A stretch of 6,181 nt of DNA, taken from Desulfobacterales bacterium (GTDB lineage: Bacteria; Desulfobacterota; Desulfobacteria; Desulfobacterales; UBA11574). The stretch spans positions 1 through 6,181 of the forward strand of contig JAUVTO010000115.1 of NCBI GenBank assembly GCA_030601485.1. Direction: 5' to 3'. Each line of letters begins with the position of its first letter. Position 1 is the first letter of the stretch. Shown here piece after piece: positions 5,728-6,181 of the stretch. The position numbers were made by a program, and so were the translations under genes. Below the pieces are notes generated by a model that was given only the letters and a program-made list of their open reading frames with translations, was not told where the DNA came from and made no database searches.

Positions 5728-5922
5728 GAAATTTCAAATAACAAATCCCAAAAAACAAACAAATAACAATGACCGAAATTCAAAATCCCAAACAATGTTT
5801 CGTCCTGAAAGGTTTTGGTCACGCGCAGCGCAGGCGCTTGCGCCGCGTGTTGAATATTGGAATTTGAGATTTATTTGTAATTTGGTGCTTGGAATTTGTG
5901 ATTTTAGACACAAAACTCCAAG
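5728..5922. repeat. Long A+T-rich imperfect inverted repeat with a G+C-rich tip
   Basis: The left arm (about 5730-5795, rich in CAAAT/CAAAA words) is the imperfect reverse complement of the right arm (about 5850-5910, rich in ATTTG words). The centre carries a G+C-rich hairpin: CACGCG (5820-5825) against CGCGTG (5844-5849), with GCGC-TT-GCGC (5834-5843) at the tip and an unpaired stretch on the left side. The right arm can also fold on itself: CTTGGA (5888-5893) and TTTGTG (5895-5900) pair with CACAAA (5909-5914) and TCCAAG (5917-5922). Open frames occur on both strands (plus 5699-6031, minus 5734-5952), but they have low-complexity, repeat-derived translations and no ribosome binding sites, so I do not call genes. 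It resembles a MITE-like or other dispersed palindromic element; there is no transposase. Confidence 0.6.
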
Positions 5923-5942
5923 GCAAAGCCATATATCTCTGA

Positions 5943-5966
5943 CTTGGCCCAAAGGACCAGGTTTTT
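5943..5966 (+). terminator. Second terminator-like hairpin, near-copy of the one at 5655
   Basis: CTTGGCC and GGACCAGG (5943-5949 and 5954-5961) form the same stem as the first terminator, with one G-U pair, followed by five T (5962-5966). A 17-bp exact direct repeat (5658-5674 and 5945-5961) brackets the second hairpin and the long inverted repeat. It may stop leftover transcription before the next gene. Confidence 0.5.
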
Positions 5967-6146
5967 CAAGGAAAAATAAAGAACGACGTTATTCATTTTT
6001 TAGAAAAAGCGTTTTGATCGGTGGTGTGTAAAAATTTCAAATTATACATGTTTTAAAGCTTGCTTTTTAAAGCCAATACTATTAAAAATTCGATCTTTCG
6101 CGATTGTAATCAAATATAACCAACACCTAAAAATGGAGAATAATTA
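5967..6146. other. A+T-rich upstream region of the next gene
   Basis: No gene is seen. TTTTAAAGC occurs twice (6051-6059 and 6065-6073), the pair sharing an AAAGC-TT-GCTTT mini-stem. TATAAC at 6115-6120 could be a -10 box but has no acceptable -35 at 16-18 bases. I cannot place a confident promoter for the gene at 6147. Confidence 0.3.
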
Positions 6147-6181
6147 ATGGCCATTGAAACCAAAGAACAGGTTTTTGAAAA
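6147..6181 (+). CDS. Start of an unidentified gene, cut by the right edge
   Basis: An ATG at 6147 with GGAG (6135-6138) eight bases upstream opens a frame that remains open to the window end, giving MAIETKEQVFE. Eleven residues are too few to name a product. Good ribosome binding site spacing and the preceding non-coding stretch support a real start. It is separated from tatA by two terminator-like hairpins, so it is probably its own transcription unit. Confidence 0.6.
   Translation, partial: MAIETKEQVFE

Overview
The window reads as chromosomal DNA of an anaerobic, Gram-negative bacterium, most likely a sulfate-reducing Desulfobacterota (Desulfobacterales-like). This is inferred from the style of the PBP1A homologue, a one-domain MetE-like protein of the kind found in anaerobes with corrinoid one-carbon metabolism, a short stand-alone TatA, moderate A+T content, and repeat-rich intergenic spacers. 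No rRNA or other taxonomic marker is present, so the assignment is tentative.

Layout. (1) Positions 1-499, minus strand: the first 166 codons of a metallo-beta-lactamase-fold hydrolase, running off the left edge. (2) 500-972: a divergent spacer with a probable minus-strand promoter whose spacer is a dyad (596-624), a second dyad (692-716), an 18-bp repeat copy (734-751) and a doubtful 50-codon ORF (751-903). (3) 973-3378, plus strand: a complete class A penicillin-binding protein 1A. (4) 3401-4474, minus strand: a one-domain MetE-like methyltransferase converging on the PBP gene with a 22-nt gap; a second 18-bp repeat copy lies in the junction. (5) 4475-4932: the divergent spacer, with stacked ATCAC/GTGAT half-sites (4527-4544), a composite palindromic repeat (4566-4765), a strong promoter (4802-4830) and a leader terminator hairpin (4868-4906). 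(6) 4933-5346 and 5356-5538, plus strand: a two-gene unit of a six-cysteine (three CxxC) protein of unknown function followed by tatA, whose ribosome binding site overlaps the upstream stop codon. (7) 5539-6146: a non-coding stretch with a terminator, a second hairpin, a long A+T-rich inverted repeat with a G+C-rich tip, and a near-copy of the terminator on its far side. (8) 6147 onward: the first 11 codons of an unidentified gene.

Functionally the genes form no single pathway. PBP1A polymerises and cross-links peptidoglycan outside the inner membrane; TatA belongs to the machinery that exports folded proteins; the MetE-like protein probably makes methionine by methyl transfer. The unit most worth following is the six-cysteine protein plus tatA, because its leader carries a promoter, an intrinsic-terminator-like hairpin and a short ORF ending in a GTGA overlap with the gene. 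The rest is housekeeping genes among short dispersed repeats; I see no CRISPR array, transposase, tRNA or rRNA.
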